Assembly (NCBI GenBank): GCA_023445445.1 | Contig: JAEXLD010000004.1 | Location: 1 to 60,076, forward strand | DNA: 60,076 nt | DNA from: Bacillota bacterium | Lineage (GTDB): Bacteria; Bacillota; Clostridia; Clostridiales; Clostridiaceae | Reading direction: 5' to 3' | Part shown: in pieces, positions 50,473 to 59,798 of the stretch | Layout: each line of letters opens with the position of its first letter | Numbering within the stretch: the first letter of the stretch is position 1 | The notes under the pieces: model-generated | What the model was told of the DNA's origin: nothing | The model's input: the letters and a program-made list of their open reading frames with translations, nothing else | Database searches by the model: none | Made by a program: the position numbers and the translations under genes

Positions 50473-51645
50473 TTATTCAAAAGTTCCTTTTACTATAGTC
50501 TCTCCATTCTCAACCATCAATCTTCCTCTAGCTATAACAGTATCTATTTCTAAAGTAATTTCATCTACTAATACTAAATCAGCATCTTTTCCAACCTCTA
50601 TAGATCCTTTATTTTCCAATTTTAACACCTTTGAAACATTTGAAGTTATAACTTTAAGTGCCTCTTCTATTGGTATTCCATATGTTTTTATACACTTTCT
50701 TACTTCTTCATAAAGGCTTGAAACAGAACAAATTCCTATTTTTATTAACTTTCCCTTATCATCAAATATAGGCATACTTCCATTTCCATCTGATGAAAAA
50801 GTAACATTTTCAACCTTAGAATTATTTTTTATTAAAATACTTAAGGCTTCACTTGCACTTAATTCTCCTGGTGCCAATTGATCTTCTGGAGTACTTGTAG
50901 TGAAATCTATATATCCACCTTTATTAATATATTCTTCACCAGATTTAAACAAATCCCCATTTCTATTTATATGAGTAGGCAGTAATTGAGTTATTGGTAT
51001 CTCTGTTTCATCAGCCAACCTAAATAAATATTCTAACTTTCTTACCCCGTCTCCTAAATGGATGTTAACTATTCCTGATTTTCCAGATAATAAACCTCCA
51101 ACCCTAGACTGTGCTATGGCTTGAACTAACTCATCATATGTAGCTTGAGAGCTTCTAGTATCTGATATAGCTATTTCTCCAATTCCTATTATTTTATCTA
51201 TTAACATAATATCTTTTTTTATTGATCCAGTGAGAGTTATTACAGGAATATCATAGGAACCTGTATAACAATAGGTAGTTAAGCCTTCTTCCTCTAAAGC
51301 CTTAGCCTTTGCTATTAAGCTAGACATATCTCTACAAACACCATCTGTGCCTATACATCCAACAACAGTAGTAATACCTGACCTTGTTAAATCACTTAAA
51401 GTTATTTCTGGGGTTCGCATTTTAAAGCCACCTTCTCCACCAGCACCATTAATATGTACGTGATTATCTATAAATCCTGGGAAAAGCAGTTTATTACTGC
51501 CATCTATAACTTCTAAATTTATAAAATTTTTTGGTATATCTAAATTAGCATATATTCCTTCAATTTTATCTGATGATATCACCAAGTCCTTTTTTCCTAA
51601 ATACTCTGGAGCATATACTTTTACATTTTTTATTATCTTTACCAT
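50473..51645 (-). CDS. iadA: Beta-aspartyl (isoaspartyl) dipeptidase
   Basis: A 390-residue amidohydrolase with a binuclear zinc site. H62 and H64 in DNHVHING, the bridging region GIGEIAISDTRSS, His in VNIHLGDG and LPTHINRN, and Asp in FSSDGNGSMP match IadA. It removes isoaspartyl dipeptides formed by protein ageing. The C-terminal KGSIEVGKDADLVLVD is the usual amidohydrolase ending. AGGAGGGTAAA site; nine bases after the TPR gene, so likely co-transcribed with it. Confidence 0.95.
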   Translation of the reverse strand: MVKIIKNVKVYAPEYLGKKDLVISSDKIEGIYANLDIPKNFINLEVIDGSNKLLFPGFIDNHVHINGAGGEGGFKMRTPEITLSDLTRSGITTVVGCIGTDGVCRDMSSLIAKAKALEEEGLTTYCYTGSYDIPVITLTGSIKKDIMLIDKIIGIGEIAISDTRSSQATYDELVQAIAQSRVGGLLSGKSGIVNIHLGDGVRKLEYLFRLADETEIPITQLLPTHINRNGDLFKSGEEYINKGGYIDFTTSTPEDQLAPGELSASEALSILIKNNSKVENVTFSSDGNGSMPIFDDKGKLIKIGICSVSSLYEEVRKCIKTYGIPIEEALKVITSNVSKVLKLENKGSIEVGKDADLVLVDEITLEIDTVIARGRLMVENGETIVKGTFE

Positions 51646-51654
51646 TTTACCCTC

Positions 51655-52764
51655 CTATAATCTCATTATTTCTTCCACATAATTATTATTATATATAGAG
51701 TTTGGGTAATTTATTATAATTTTATTAGCGTATTCCTTACTCTTTTCAATATTAATACCTTTATATAATAAAGCTCCTTTATAATAAGCTTCTTGTATAT
51801 AACTACCTTCATTATAACTTAATATGTATTTATCATAATTTTCAATAGCCTTATTTATATCTCCATTAGCCTCATAGGTTGATGCTAATAAAAAGATAAT
51901 GTCATCATCTAAATGACTAGTATTTGACTTATTTATTGTATCTTCTAATAAATCCTTTGCTTCTTTATATTTACCTTCTTCATAATAATCAGTGGCTTTT
52001 ATGTAATTTTCTTTTATTTCATCATTGCTTAACTCTTTTAATGGCTTATTTTCTTCTTGCTTTTCCTCATCTATAACTTCATTTTCTATTTCTTCTTTTA
52101 CTTCATTTTCTATTTTTTCTTTTTCTTCTTCTATATATTTATTCTCAACTTGTATATCTTTAGCTTTAAAATTAAATATATCTTTTCCTTTTAATAAACC
52201 CAAACTTATAACAATAATTATTAAAGAACCAATGAAACTAGCCTTAAATAAACTTGTATTTTTATGTTTATATATTTTTTCTAATTTATAGCTTATTTCT
52301 TTTGCTTCTTTATTATTCTTGTCTAACTTAAATACTTTGTCTAAGTGCTCCTTTACCTTATCCCTATCACCTTTTCTAAAGTAACAAGTAGCTAAAGCAT
52401 TATTAACCTTAATAGAATTAAAGTCACTTTCTCTACATTTTTCTAATATATCTATGGCTTCTCCAATAGATAAGTTTTCTATTAGTTCCTTTGCTTCCTT
52501 ATATAATTCAAGCTTTTTAAAGTCATTATCTGCATCCTTTAAATATAGCCTTGATATTTCATCATCATTATAATCCTTATTTATCTTCCATATATCTATA
52601 GCATCTTTTAAATCACCTTTTAAATATAAAAGAAGTCCTTTTAAATTAAGGACTTTAGAATTTGCTAAATCTCTAGATATTTCTTGTTCGCATATTTCTA
52701 TAGCTTTTTCTATGCTTCCATTATTATATAAATAAAGTGCTTTTTCGTATCCTTTATTACTCAT
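51655..52764 (-). CDS. TPR-repeat protein with central membrane helix
   Basis: A 369-residue protein. N-terminal TPR-like repeats (about 1-170, for example YEKALYLYNNGSIEKAIEICEQEI), one membrane helix (about 175-190, IGSLIIIVISLGLL), an acidic Glu/Lys-rich linker (about 205-245), then two or three more TPR units outside the membrane (about 248-369; ANGDINKAIENYDKYI). Such proteins scaffold envelope complexes; the partner is unknown. Cotranscribed with iadA. GAGGGAAGATA site. Confidence 0.85.
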   Translation of the reverse strand: MSNKGYEKALYLYNNGSIEKAIEICEQEISRDLANSKVLNLKGLLLYLKGDLKDAIDIWKINKDYNDDEISRLYLKDADNDFKKLELYKEAKELIENLSIGEAIDILEKCRESDFNSIKVNNALATCYFRKGDRDKVKEHLDKVFKLDKNNKEAKEISYKLEKIYKHKNTSLFKASFIGSLIIIVISLGLLKGKDIFNFKAKDIQVENKYIEEEKEKIENEVKEEIENEVIDEEKQEENKPLKELSNDEIKENYIKATDYYEEGKYKEAKDLLEDTINKSNTSHLDDDIIFLLASTYEANGDINKAIENYDKYILSYNEGSYIQEAYYKGALLYKGINIEKSKEYANKIIINYPNSIYNNNYVEEIMRL

Positions 52765-52796
52765 TATCTTCCCTCATTATATAAACTAATTAAAAT

Positions 52797-53321
52797 TTAA
52801 ATATAAAATATTAATCCTATTATTGCTGAAATAACTATAGCTAAAATAGGATGAACCTTTTTACTTAATAGTACTACTCCTATTATCGAAGCTATTATTA
52901 AACTCTTTAAGTCTGTGTAGGATTCTTTTGCTAAATCTATAAATGCTTTAATTATTAAAGCTATTAATACAGGTCTCATTCCAAGTAAAGCTGATTTGAT
53001 TATTGAAGATTCCTTAAATTTTTCTAAGGTCTTACTTATTATTGATACTAATATAAAGGATGTGAAAATAACTCCTAGGGTAGCCATTATACTTCCTAGT
53101 ACTCCAAAAACATCATATCCAACAAAGGTTGCAGAATTTATGGCAATTGGTCCTGGAGTCATTTGAGATATGCCTATAATATCCATAAATTCATTTACAT
53201 CAATCCATTTATTATTCTCTACTATTTCTTTTTGTATAAAAGGTAGCATTGCATAGCCACCACCAAAGCTAAAAGTTCCTATTTTAAGAAAGGCTATAAA
53301 TAGTCTTATTAATAAATCCAA
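52797..53321 (-). CDS. chrA: Chromate transporter family protein, half-size unit B
   Basis: A 174-residue membrane protein of about six helices, half the length of the classical ChrA. The FGGGYAMLPFIQKEIV motif (residues 19-34) and MTPGPIAINSATFVGY are family hallmarks. It starts at a TTG immediately after the stop of the partner gene (TAG-TTG), an unusual zero-gap coupling. Paired short ChrA proteins work together, probably in opposite membrane orientation. The true substrate in anaerobes is not known. Confidence 0.9.
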   Translation of the reverse strand: MDLLIRLFIAFLKIGTFSFGGGYAMLPFIQKEIVENNKWIDVNEFMDIIGISQMTPGPIAINSATFVGYDVFGVLGSIMATLGVIFTSFILVSIISKTLEKFKESSIIKSALLGMRPVLIALIIKAFIDLAKESYTDLKSLIIASIIGVVLLSKKVHPILAIVISAIIGLIFYI

Positions 53322-53858
53322 CTACTTCACCTTCTTCCTTAAAAATATTACCCCATATAGCGCAGATGTAATTATAACTATAACTGGATGTATATCAAAA
53401 AACACTAAGGCTATTAATGCAATTACAATTGTTAATCCTGTTCTTATATTTTTTTCTAATCCCTTACTTAAACTTACTGCTCCAACTAATACTAGTAATG
53501 GAACTGCAGCATTTATTCCCATAAAGGCAGCATTAACATAATAATTATCTCTAAATTGCATAAAAAAAGCTGCTATTAATAAAATTATTAAAAAGGATGG
53601 TAAAATTACTGCTAAAAGTGCCATAAGTGCCCCCATTAGTCCTGAAATTTTATACCCTAAAAATATTGAGCAATTTACAGCTAATGCCCCTGGAAGACTT
53701 TGAGAAACTACTAATATATCCATAAATTCATCTTTTTCTATCCATTTTTTATTATTAACTACTTCCTCCTCAATTAAAGGAATCATAGCGTAACCTCCTC
53801 CAAAGGTAAAGGCACCAATTTTAAAGAAGGCAATAAACATTTCTATAATTTTTTTCAC
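53322..53858 (-). CDS. chrA: Chromate transporter family protein, half-size unit A
   Basis: A 178-residue membrane protein homologous to its downstream partner: FGGGYAMIPLIEEEVV (residues 19-34) and QSLPGALAVNCSIFLGY (PGA in place of PGP). It starts at a GTG at 53858 behind GAGGTGGTG. The two halves correspond to a duplicated ChrA, kept as separate genes. Chromate or sulfate transport is a family-based call only. Confidence 0.9.
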   Translation of the reverse strand: MKKIIEMFIAFFKIGAFTFGGGYAMIPLIEEEVVNNKKWIEKDEFMDILVVSQSLPGALAVNCSIFLGYKISGLMGALMALLAVILPSFLIILLIAAFFMQFRDNYYVNAAFMGINAAVPLLVLVGAVSLSKGLEKNIRTGLTIVIALIALVFFDIHPVIVIITSALYGVIFLRKKVK

Positions 53859-53900
53859 TATTTCACCACCTCATTATATAATTATATATCTTTATTAAAA

Positions 53901-53931
53901 TAAAAAGTCGCATTTATAGTATGCGACTTTT
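53901..53931 (-). terminator. ptsI terminator
   Basis: AAAAGTCGCAT/ATGCGACTTTT stem (53903-53913, 53921-53931) with a T run on the minus strand, just after the ptsI stop. Confidence 0.88.
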
Positions 53932-53942
53932 CGTATTTTTAA

Positions 53943-55562
53943 TTATTCTTGTTCTAATATTATTTTCTTAGCTGTTAATATTGATGTAGCACTCATTGAG
54001 AATTCATCTAGACCATATTCAACTAATGTTGGAATTGCAGTTTCGTCTCCTGCCATTTCTCCACACATTCCAACCCACTTACCATGCTTGTGAGCTCCGT
54101 CTATAGTCATCTTGATTAATCTTAATACAGCTGGGTGCATTGGGTTGTAAAGGTATGATACCTTTTCACTCATTCTGTCAGCAGCTAATGTATATTGAAT
54201 TAAATCGTTAGTTCCAATTGAGAAGAAATCTACATGCTTAGCTAATTCATCTGCATAAACAGCAGCAGCAGGTATTTCTACCATTATACCCCATTGAATC
54301 TTTTCTGAGTATTCTTTTCCTTCTGCCTTTAATTCAGCTTTACATTCTTCAACGAATTCTTTAGCAGCTTGGAATTCTTCTAAGCCTGAAATCATTGGGA
54401 ACATAACTGCTAAGTTTCCGTATACAGAAGCTCTAAGTAATGCTCTTATTTGAACTCTAAATATGTCTTTTCTATCTAAACATAATCTAATTGCTCTATA
54501 ACCTAAGAATGGGTTCATTTCTTGTGGTAATGGTAAGTATGGAAGTGTCTTATCTCCACCGATATCTAGTGTTCTAATAACGACTTGCTTTCCATCCATT
54601 ATTTCAAGAACTTTTTTATAAGCTTCGAATTGTTCTTCTTCTGTTGGAGCTGAATCTCTGTCCATGTATAAGAATTCAGTTCTGAATAATCCAACACCGT
54701 CTCCACCGTTAGCAACTACTGCTTCAGCATCTGCAGGTGATCCGATATTTCCACAAACTTCAACTCTTCTTCCTGATTTAGTAACAGTTTTAACTGTTAT
54801 TAATTTCTTTAATTCTTCTTGTTCTGCTAAGAATTTTTCTCTCTTTGCAGTATATTCATCTATAACTGATTGTTCTGGGTTTATTATACAAACGCCTTCG
54901 ATACCATCAACTATAACCATATCTCCATTTTTAACTGAAGTAGTTATATCTTTTAATCCAACTATTGCAGGGATTTCTAATGTTCTAGCCATAATAGCTG
55001 AGTGAGAAGTTCTTCCTCCAATATTAGTTAAGAATCCAACTACCTTACTTCTATCTAATTGAGCTGTATCTGATGGAGTTAAATCATGAGCTACTACTAC
55101 TGTATTAGACTCTGTAATAGCAAAAGCATCTCCGCCTTTACCTGCTAAATTAGAAATAATTCTCTTTGATACGTCCTTTATATCAGCAGCTCTTTCTTTC
55201 ATATATTCATCTTCCATTGAATCGAATATCATTACGAATGTGTTGGTAACATTTTCAACTGCTTTCATAGCATTTGTTTTATTTGATTCAATTTCTAATA
55301 ACATTCCGCCTGTAAATTCTGGGTCATCTAATAAAGTTAGGTGAGCTTCAAAAACTTGAGCTTCGTGTTCTCCTATTTCCTTTAAAGCCTTATCTCTGAT
55401 AGCAGATAATTGAACTTTTGATTGCTCTAAAGCCTTGTTTAGAACTTCTTTTTCAGCTTCAACATTTGAAACCTTAGCATCTGTTATTACTATCTCTTCG
55501 TGTTCTTGTAAAAATACTTTTCCTATTGCATATCCCTTAGATGCAGCTATACCTTTTTTCAT
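53943..55562 (-). CDS. ptsI: Phosphoenolpyruvate-protein phosphotransferase (PTS enzyme I)
   Basis: A 539-residue Enzyme I, which passes phosphate from PEP to HPr. The active His is H187 in GGRTSHSAIMARTLEIPA. PEP-binding motifs: GVGLFRTEFLYMDRD, RTLDIGGDKTLPYL, NPFLGYRAIR, and GTNDLIQYTLAADR; the catalytic Cys is in GMCGEMAGD. No ptsH next to it, so HPr is encoded elsewhere. AAGGAGGAATC site and its own promoter and terminator. Confidence 0.98.
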   Translation of the reverse strand: MKKGIAASKGYAIGKVFLQEHEEIVITDAKVSNVEAEKEVLNKALEQSKVQLSAIRDKALKEIGEHEAQVFEAHLTLLDDPEFTGGMLLEIESNKTNAMKAVENVTNTFVMIFDSMEDEYMKERAADIKDVSKRIISNLAGKGGDAFAITESNTVVVAHDLTPSDTAQLDRSKVVGFLTNIGGRTSHSAIMARTLEIPAIVGLKDITTSVKNGDMVIVDGIEGVCIINPEQSVIDEYTAKREKFLAEQEELKKLITVKTVTKSGRRVEVCGNIGSPADAEAVVANGGDGVGLFRTEFLYMDRDSAPTEEEQFEAYKKVLEIMDGKQVVIRTLDIGGDKTLPYLPLPQEMNPFLGYRAIRLCLDRKDIFRVQIRALLRASVYGNLAVMFPMISGLEEFQAAKEFVEECKAELKAEGKEYSEKIQWGIMVEIPAAAVYADELAKHVDFFSIGTNDLIQYTLAADRMSEKVSYLYNPMHPAVLRLIKMTIDGAHKHGKWVGMCGEMAGDETAIPTLVEYGLDEFSMSATSILTAKKIILEQE

Positions 55563-55657
55563 TGTTGAGATTCCTCCTTAAAATAATAGCTATAAATTTA
55601 AATAGTATATGAATTATAGATTTTACTAATCTATTTAATTAATTACAACTATATTGT

Positions 55658-55685
55658 ATTATAACATATTTTTTCTTTATGTTAA
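55658..55685 (-). promoter_or_regulatory. ptsI promoter
   Basis: TTAACA (55680-55685) and TATAAT (55658-55663) with a 16-base spacer on the minus strand. The leader of about 90 bases contains a small TAGATT/AATCTA hairpin near 55616-55632. The rest of the 356-base gap holds only the nrd terminator. Confidence 0.6.
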
Positions 55686-55821
55686 CATAAATACACGTAA
55701 TTTTTATAATTTTCTATCTCCATTTTCTTTGAAATATATATACATATTATTTGTATTTTTCTATATAAGTAAATATTTTCTTAGAAGTTTTCCAATTTAC
55801 TTAAATACATTATTAACTTTA

Positions 55822-55866
55822 AAGGAGGTATTATCATAATATATCTATTTATGATAATACCCCCTT
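55822..55866 (-). terminator. Terminator-like hairpin after nrdB
   Basis: GGTATTATCATAA (55827-55839) pairs with TTATGATAATACC (55849-55861), extended by GGAGG/CCCCC pairs. T runs are short on both sides. Confidence 0.55.
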
Positions 55867-55918
55867 TACATTAATTCTAAATAAATCTATTCTTCTTTAA
55901 AATCAAAGATTTTTAATA

Positions 55919-56953
55919 TTACAAATCGTCTACTAATGCTCCTGCTTTAGCATAAGCTGTTGATTTTGCTTCAAAGAAATCAGTTTTTACAGAATTTGCA
56001 TCTGCTAGTATATCCACCCAGCCTGCTGGATTAATTATATGCCCATCATATATTTCATCTAATCCTATAGCTCTCATTCTTATATTTCCTAAGTATTGTA
56101 TATAATCAGTTATTAAATTTTTATTTATTCCTTGAATACTATCTCCAATAACATAGTGTCCCCATGAAATTTCATGATCTACTGCTGTCATCATCATTTC
56201 CTTTAATTCTTCTTTTAATTCATCTGTAAATAATTCTGGCTCTTCTAACTGTAATTCTTTTAGAATGTTTCTAAATAACCAAAGATGAGTATTTTCATCT
56301 CTGTTTATATATCTTATCTCTTGAGCTGATCCTGGCATCTTTCCATTTCTCTCAAGATTATAGAAAAACATAAATCCTGAGTAGAAGTAAATTCCTTCTA
56401 ATATATAATTTGCCATTAAAGTTTTAACTAAATTTCTTTCTGTTGGATCATTTAAAAAATTATTATAAAGATCTCCTATAAACTTATTTCTCTCTAATAG
56501 GATTTCGTCATCCTTCCATTGATATAATATTTCGTTTCTCTTTTCTGGAGAGCAAATAGTATCTAACATATAACTATAGCTTTGAGAGTGAACAGCTTCT
56601 TGAAAAGCTTGAATTGTTAAACATAAATTCACTTCACTAGCTGTTATATAGCTATTAATATTTGATAAATTTGCTGTTTGAATTGAGTCTAGGAATATTA
56701 GAAAGGAAAGAATTTTATCATAAGCAGTTCTTTCTTCCTTTGTAAGTTTATTATAATCTTTTAAATCCTGAGATAAATTTATTTCTTCTGGAATCCAGAA
56801 GTTATTCATTGCCTGCCTATACCAATCTGAAACCCATTGGTATTTCATATTATTGAAGTCATTTAGATTAGTTGTATTTCCATTTATCATTCTCTTTTTT
56901 GATGTTTCTATATCACCGAATTCATTAAAAAGAGGCTTCTTATTAACTAACAT
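55919..56953 (-). CDS. nrdB: Class I ribonucleotide reductase, beta (radical) subunit
   Basis: A 344-residue ferritin-like subunit carrying the di-metal tyrosyl radical. All ligands align with E. coli R2: D89, E119, H122, E186, E220, H223; the radical Tyr is Y126 in EAVHSQSYSYML. Tyr present and no nrdI neighbour favours class Ia over Ib. This oxygen-dependent enzyme in a presumed anaerobe probably serves growth or repair under microoxic exposure (inference). It follows nrdA after about 33 bases. Confidence 0.95.
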   Translation of the reverse strand: MLVNKKPLFNEFGDIETSKKRMINGNTTNLNDFNNMKYQWVSDWYRQAMNNFWIPEEINLSQDLKDYNKLTKEERTAYDKILSFLIFLDSIQTANLSNINSYITASEVNLCLTIQAFQEAVHSQSYSYMLDTICSPEKRNEILYQWKDDEILLERNKFIGDLYNNFLNDPTERNLVKTLMANYILEGIYFYSGFMFFYNLERNGKMPGSAQEIRYINRDENTHLWLFRNILKELQLEEPELFTDELKEELKEMMMTAVDHEISWGHYVIGDSIQGINKNLITDYIQYLGNIRMRAIGLDEIYDGHIINPAGWVDILADANSVKTDFFEAKSTAYAKAGALVDDL

Positions 56954-56986
56954 ATTGTTCCTCCCATGTGTCTTTCTCTTTTTTAA

Positions 56987-59215
56987 CTATGCTGAACAAC
57001 TCTCACAATCACTAACTGTTAATGATTTTGATCTTACATAATAAATTGATTTTACTCCAGCCTTGCAAGCTTCTATATATAAATTCATAATTTGTCTCAT
57101 AGTATAATTTGTAGTTATATATAAATTAAAGGATTGCCCTTGATCTATATGTCTTTGTCTAATTCCATTAATTTGAACGCACCACTTTTGATCTATATTG
57201 TAAGCAGAGTTATAATACCAATAATTTTCTTCATTTAAATTAGGTGCTGTTTTTGGTACTATACTTCCCTTCTTTTCTTCAAGCCAGAATCTAGCCATTA
57301 CTGGATCTATTCCTTCTGATGTTCCTGCAATTGTTGCTGTTGAGCCATTAGGTGCTACCGCAATTAAGTATCCATTTCTAAGTCCATATTTTAAAACTTC
57401 TTCTCTAAGTTCATTCCATTTTTCTGAATTATATCCTCTTAATCTAAAATACTCTCCAGTTTCCCAGTCTGAACCTTCAAAGCAGCTATATCTTCCTTTT
57501 TCTTTAGCTATATTCATACTTGCCTTTATAGCATGATAATTTATTCTTTCATATACATCATCAGCAAAGTCCTTATGTGCCTCTTCTGTCCAATGAATTA
57601 AGTTATTAGCAAGCATATGATGATATCCGCTTGTTCCAAGACCTATTGCTCTATACTTCTTATTAGTTACTTCTGCAAATGGAACTGAATAATAGTTTAA
57701 ATCTATAACATTATCCATTGCTCTAATTTGAGTTTCTACAACATATCCAAGTTCCTCATCATCTTTAACTTCAACATTTCCTAAAACTACTGAAGATAAA
57801 TTGCAAACAACAAAATCTCCAGCCTTAGTTTTTTCTACTATAACGGTATCTCCATTTTCATCCTTAATCTCTGCTTTTTCTATATCCATAGGGCTCATAT
57901 TTTGCATAATCTCTGTACAAAGATTTGATGAATAAATCATTCCCTTGTGCTTATTAGGATTCATCTTATTTACTGTATCTCTATAAAAAGCAAATGGTGT
58001 TCCTGTTTCTGCTGCACTCTTTATTATTAATCTTACTATATCCTTAACAGGCATTACTCTTTTGCTTATATTCTCATCTTCAACGCATTCATAATATTTC
58101 TTTTCCCACTCTTCTCCATAAAAATCTTCTAAGGAATATCCCTTAACTAATCTGATTTCATGTGGACACATCATATACCAATTAGCATCTATATTTGTTT
58201 CTGCTAGCTTCCAGAACAAATCTGGATAACATAATCCAGGGAAAACGTCATGGGCTTTCTTTCTATCGTCTCCATTGTTTGTCTTTAACTGTAGGAATTC
58301 TGGTAAATCCTTATGCCATGCGTCTAACCATATGGCAACAGATCCATTTCTTACTCCTAATTGGTCCACTGCAATGGCAGTATCATTAAATAATTTTATC
58401 CATGGGATTATTCCACCTGAGGCTCCCTTAAATCCTCTTATAGGTGATTCTAAAGCTCTAACCTTACCTATGTATATTCCCATTCCGCCACCAAATTTTG
58501 ATACTTCTGCAAAGTTATCTAGTGATTTATATATCCCCTTTAAACTATCTTCTACTGTATCTATAAAGCAAGAACTTAATTGATAAAATGGCTTTCTTGC
58601 ATTTGACATAGTTGGTGTAGCCATAGTAGCCTTTAATGAACTTAAAACATCATAAAACCTTTTAGCCCAAGCTACTCTATTCTCCTTCTTTTCTGGTATA
58701 GCAAGATGCATTGCTATTCCCATAAACATTTGTTGTGGTAATTCTAATTTACTTCTATCATAATCTTGAATTAAATATCTTTTTGCTAAAAGATTAATAC
58801 CACTATAAGTAAATAGGAAATCTCTTTCTGGTTTTATTTCCTTTTCTAACTCTAAAATTTCATCCTTAGTATAATTTTCTAATATATATTTTCCATATAA
58901 GCCTTTATCAGTTAATTCCTCTATAAATTCATATAGATTTCCATATAACTCTTGGCCTTCACTTAATTTTCTATTATTTCTTACTTCATCGTATAACTTA
59001 TAAACATAAAGTCTTTCTGAAATCTTTTGCCAGTCTGGCTCCATATCTGTAGTTAATTCTAATGATACTTGTATAATAGAATCCCTTATCTCGTCCTCAC
59101 TCATATTTGGTCTTATTATATGATTCAACGCTCCTAAAAGCCTTTCTTCTGTATATAATCCATCTCTTTTGTTAATCCCAATTAAAGCATTACTGCAAAC
59201 GTTCAATAAATTCAT
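56987..59215 (-). CDS. nrdA: Class I ribonucleotide reductase, alpha (catalytic) subunit
   Basis: A 742-residue catalytic subunit. Active-site cysteines: LSSCFIDT, SSNLCTEIMQ (with Asn and Glu), and the partner Cys in FVVCNLSS. Tyr pair for radical transfer near the C-terminus (SIYYVRSKS), and the redox CESC tail in VSDCESCSA. The N-terminus (about 1-85) looks like a shortened or diverged ATP-cone region, so allosteric activity control may be absent. Two NrdR-like boxes precede it. Forms an operon with nrdB. Confidence 0.95.
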   Translation of the reverse strand: MNLLNVCSNALIGINKRDGLYTEERLLGALNHIIRPNMSEDEIRDSIIQVSLELTTDMEPDWQKISERLYVYKLYDEVRNNRKLSEGQELYGNLYEFIEELTDKGLYGKYILENYTKDEILELEKEIKPERDFLFTYSGINLLAKRYLIQDYDRSKLELPQQMFMGIAMHLAIPEKKENRVAWAKRFYDVLSSLKATMATPTMSNARKPFYQLSSCFIDTVEDSLKGIYKSLDNFAEVSKFGGGMGIYIGKVRALESPIRGFKGASGGIIPWIKLFNDTAIAVDQLGVRNGSVAIWLDAWHKDLPEFLQLKTNNGDDRKKAHDVFPGLCYPDLFWKLAETNIDANWYMMCPHEIRLVKGYSLEDFYGEEWEKKYYECVEDENISKRVMPVKDIVRLIIKSAAETGTPFAFYRDTVNKMNPNKHKGMIYSSNLCTEIMQNMSPMDIEKAEIKDENGDTVIVEKTKAGDFVVCNLSSVVLGNVEVKDDEELGYVVETQIRAMDNVIDLNYYSVPFAEVTNKKYRAIGLGTSGYHHMLANNLIHWTEEAHKDFADDVYERINYHAIKASMNIAKEKGRYSCFEGSDWETGEYFRLRGYNSEKWNELREEVLKYGLRNGYLIAVAPNGSTATIAGTSEGIDPVMARFWLEEKKGSIVPKTAPNLNEENYWYYNSAYNIDQKWCVQINGIRQRHIDQGQSFNLYITTNYTMRQIMNLYIEACKAGVKSIYYVRSKSLTVSDCESCSA

Positions 59216-59228
59216 AATTTTCCCCTTC

Positions 59229-59285
59229 CACTACATATAGTATATATTTAAAAACTGCTTAGTGAAATATACAACATATAGATAC
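59229..59285 (-). promoter_or_regulatory. Two NrdR-like boxes upstream of nrdAB
   Basis: Minus-strand ATACTATATGTAGTG (about 59230-59244) and ATCTATATGTTGTAT (about 59269-59284) resemble the NrdR consensus acaCTATATaTtGTgt. Their matching cores are 41 bases apart, close to four helical turns. They would let NrdR repress nrdAB when dNTPs are sufficient; nrdR itself is not in this window. Confidence 0.6.
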
Positions 59286-59340
59286 ATTATAATTATCTTT
59301 ATCCATCTTGTAAAAGTTCAGATTTTAATAATAAAATAGA

Positions 59341-59375
59341 AAAAGGAGATATCTCTTTTAATATCTCCTTTTTTC
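59341..59375 (-). terminator. Terminator of the kinase-arsC-like transcript
   Basis: AAAAGGAGATAT/ATATCTCCTTTT stem (59341-59352, 59361-59372), T-rich on both sides. Confidence 0.8.
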
Positions 59376-59430
59376 ATCAACTGTCAAATAATATTAATTA
59401 TTTTTTAAAAGCTTATATTTCACGATAATA

Positions 59431-59787
59431 TTATTTAATTTCCTTATTCCATTCTTCTTCTTTAAAGCCTACCAACACTTTATCACCTTTAACAACTATT
59501 GGTCTCTTCACCAACATACCATTAGTTGCTAATATATCTAAAAGCTCATCTTCAGGTAAAGTTTTAACTTTATCCTTTAATTGCATTTCTCTATAAAGTA
59601 CTCCTGAAGTATTGAAAAACTTATTAATTGTTAATCCACTTTTTTTAAGCCACTCTTTTAGTTCATCCTTTGTTGGATTTTCTTCTGCAATATGCCTATC
59701 TATAAATTCTATATTATTTTCCTCTAAATACTTTTTAGCCCTTCTACATGTAGTGCATTTTGGATATTCTACAAATAACACTGCCAT
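59431..59787 (-). CDS. ArsC/Spx family protein
   Basis: A 118-residue thioredoxin-fold protein of the ArsC-related family. C11-T-T-C14 (EYPKCTTCRRAKKYL) is the redox motif, as in Spx and YffB; the LLDILATNGMLVKRPIV segment has the conserved Arg-Pro. With a CxxC motif it resembles Spx-type regulators, but it lacks a basic DNA- or polymerase-contact pattern I can recognise, so a reductase role is equally possible. Co-transcribed with the kinase gene upstream (stop overlaps its AAGGAG site). Confidence 0.87.
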   Translation of the reverse strand: MAVLFVEYPKCTTCRRAKKYLEENNIEFIDRHIAEENPTKDELKEWLKKSGLTINKFFNTSGVLYREMQLKDKVKTLPEDELLDILATNGMLVKRPIVVKGDKVLVGFKEEEWNKEIK

Positions 59788-59798
59788 ATTATCACTCC

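Noticed and set aside
52797..53858. Split (broken) chrA gene
   Set aside because: Both halves are complete homologous units with their own starts; paired short ChrA genes are a known arrangement.
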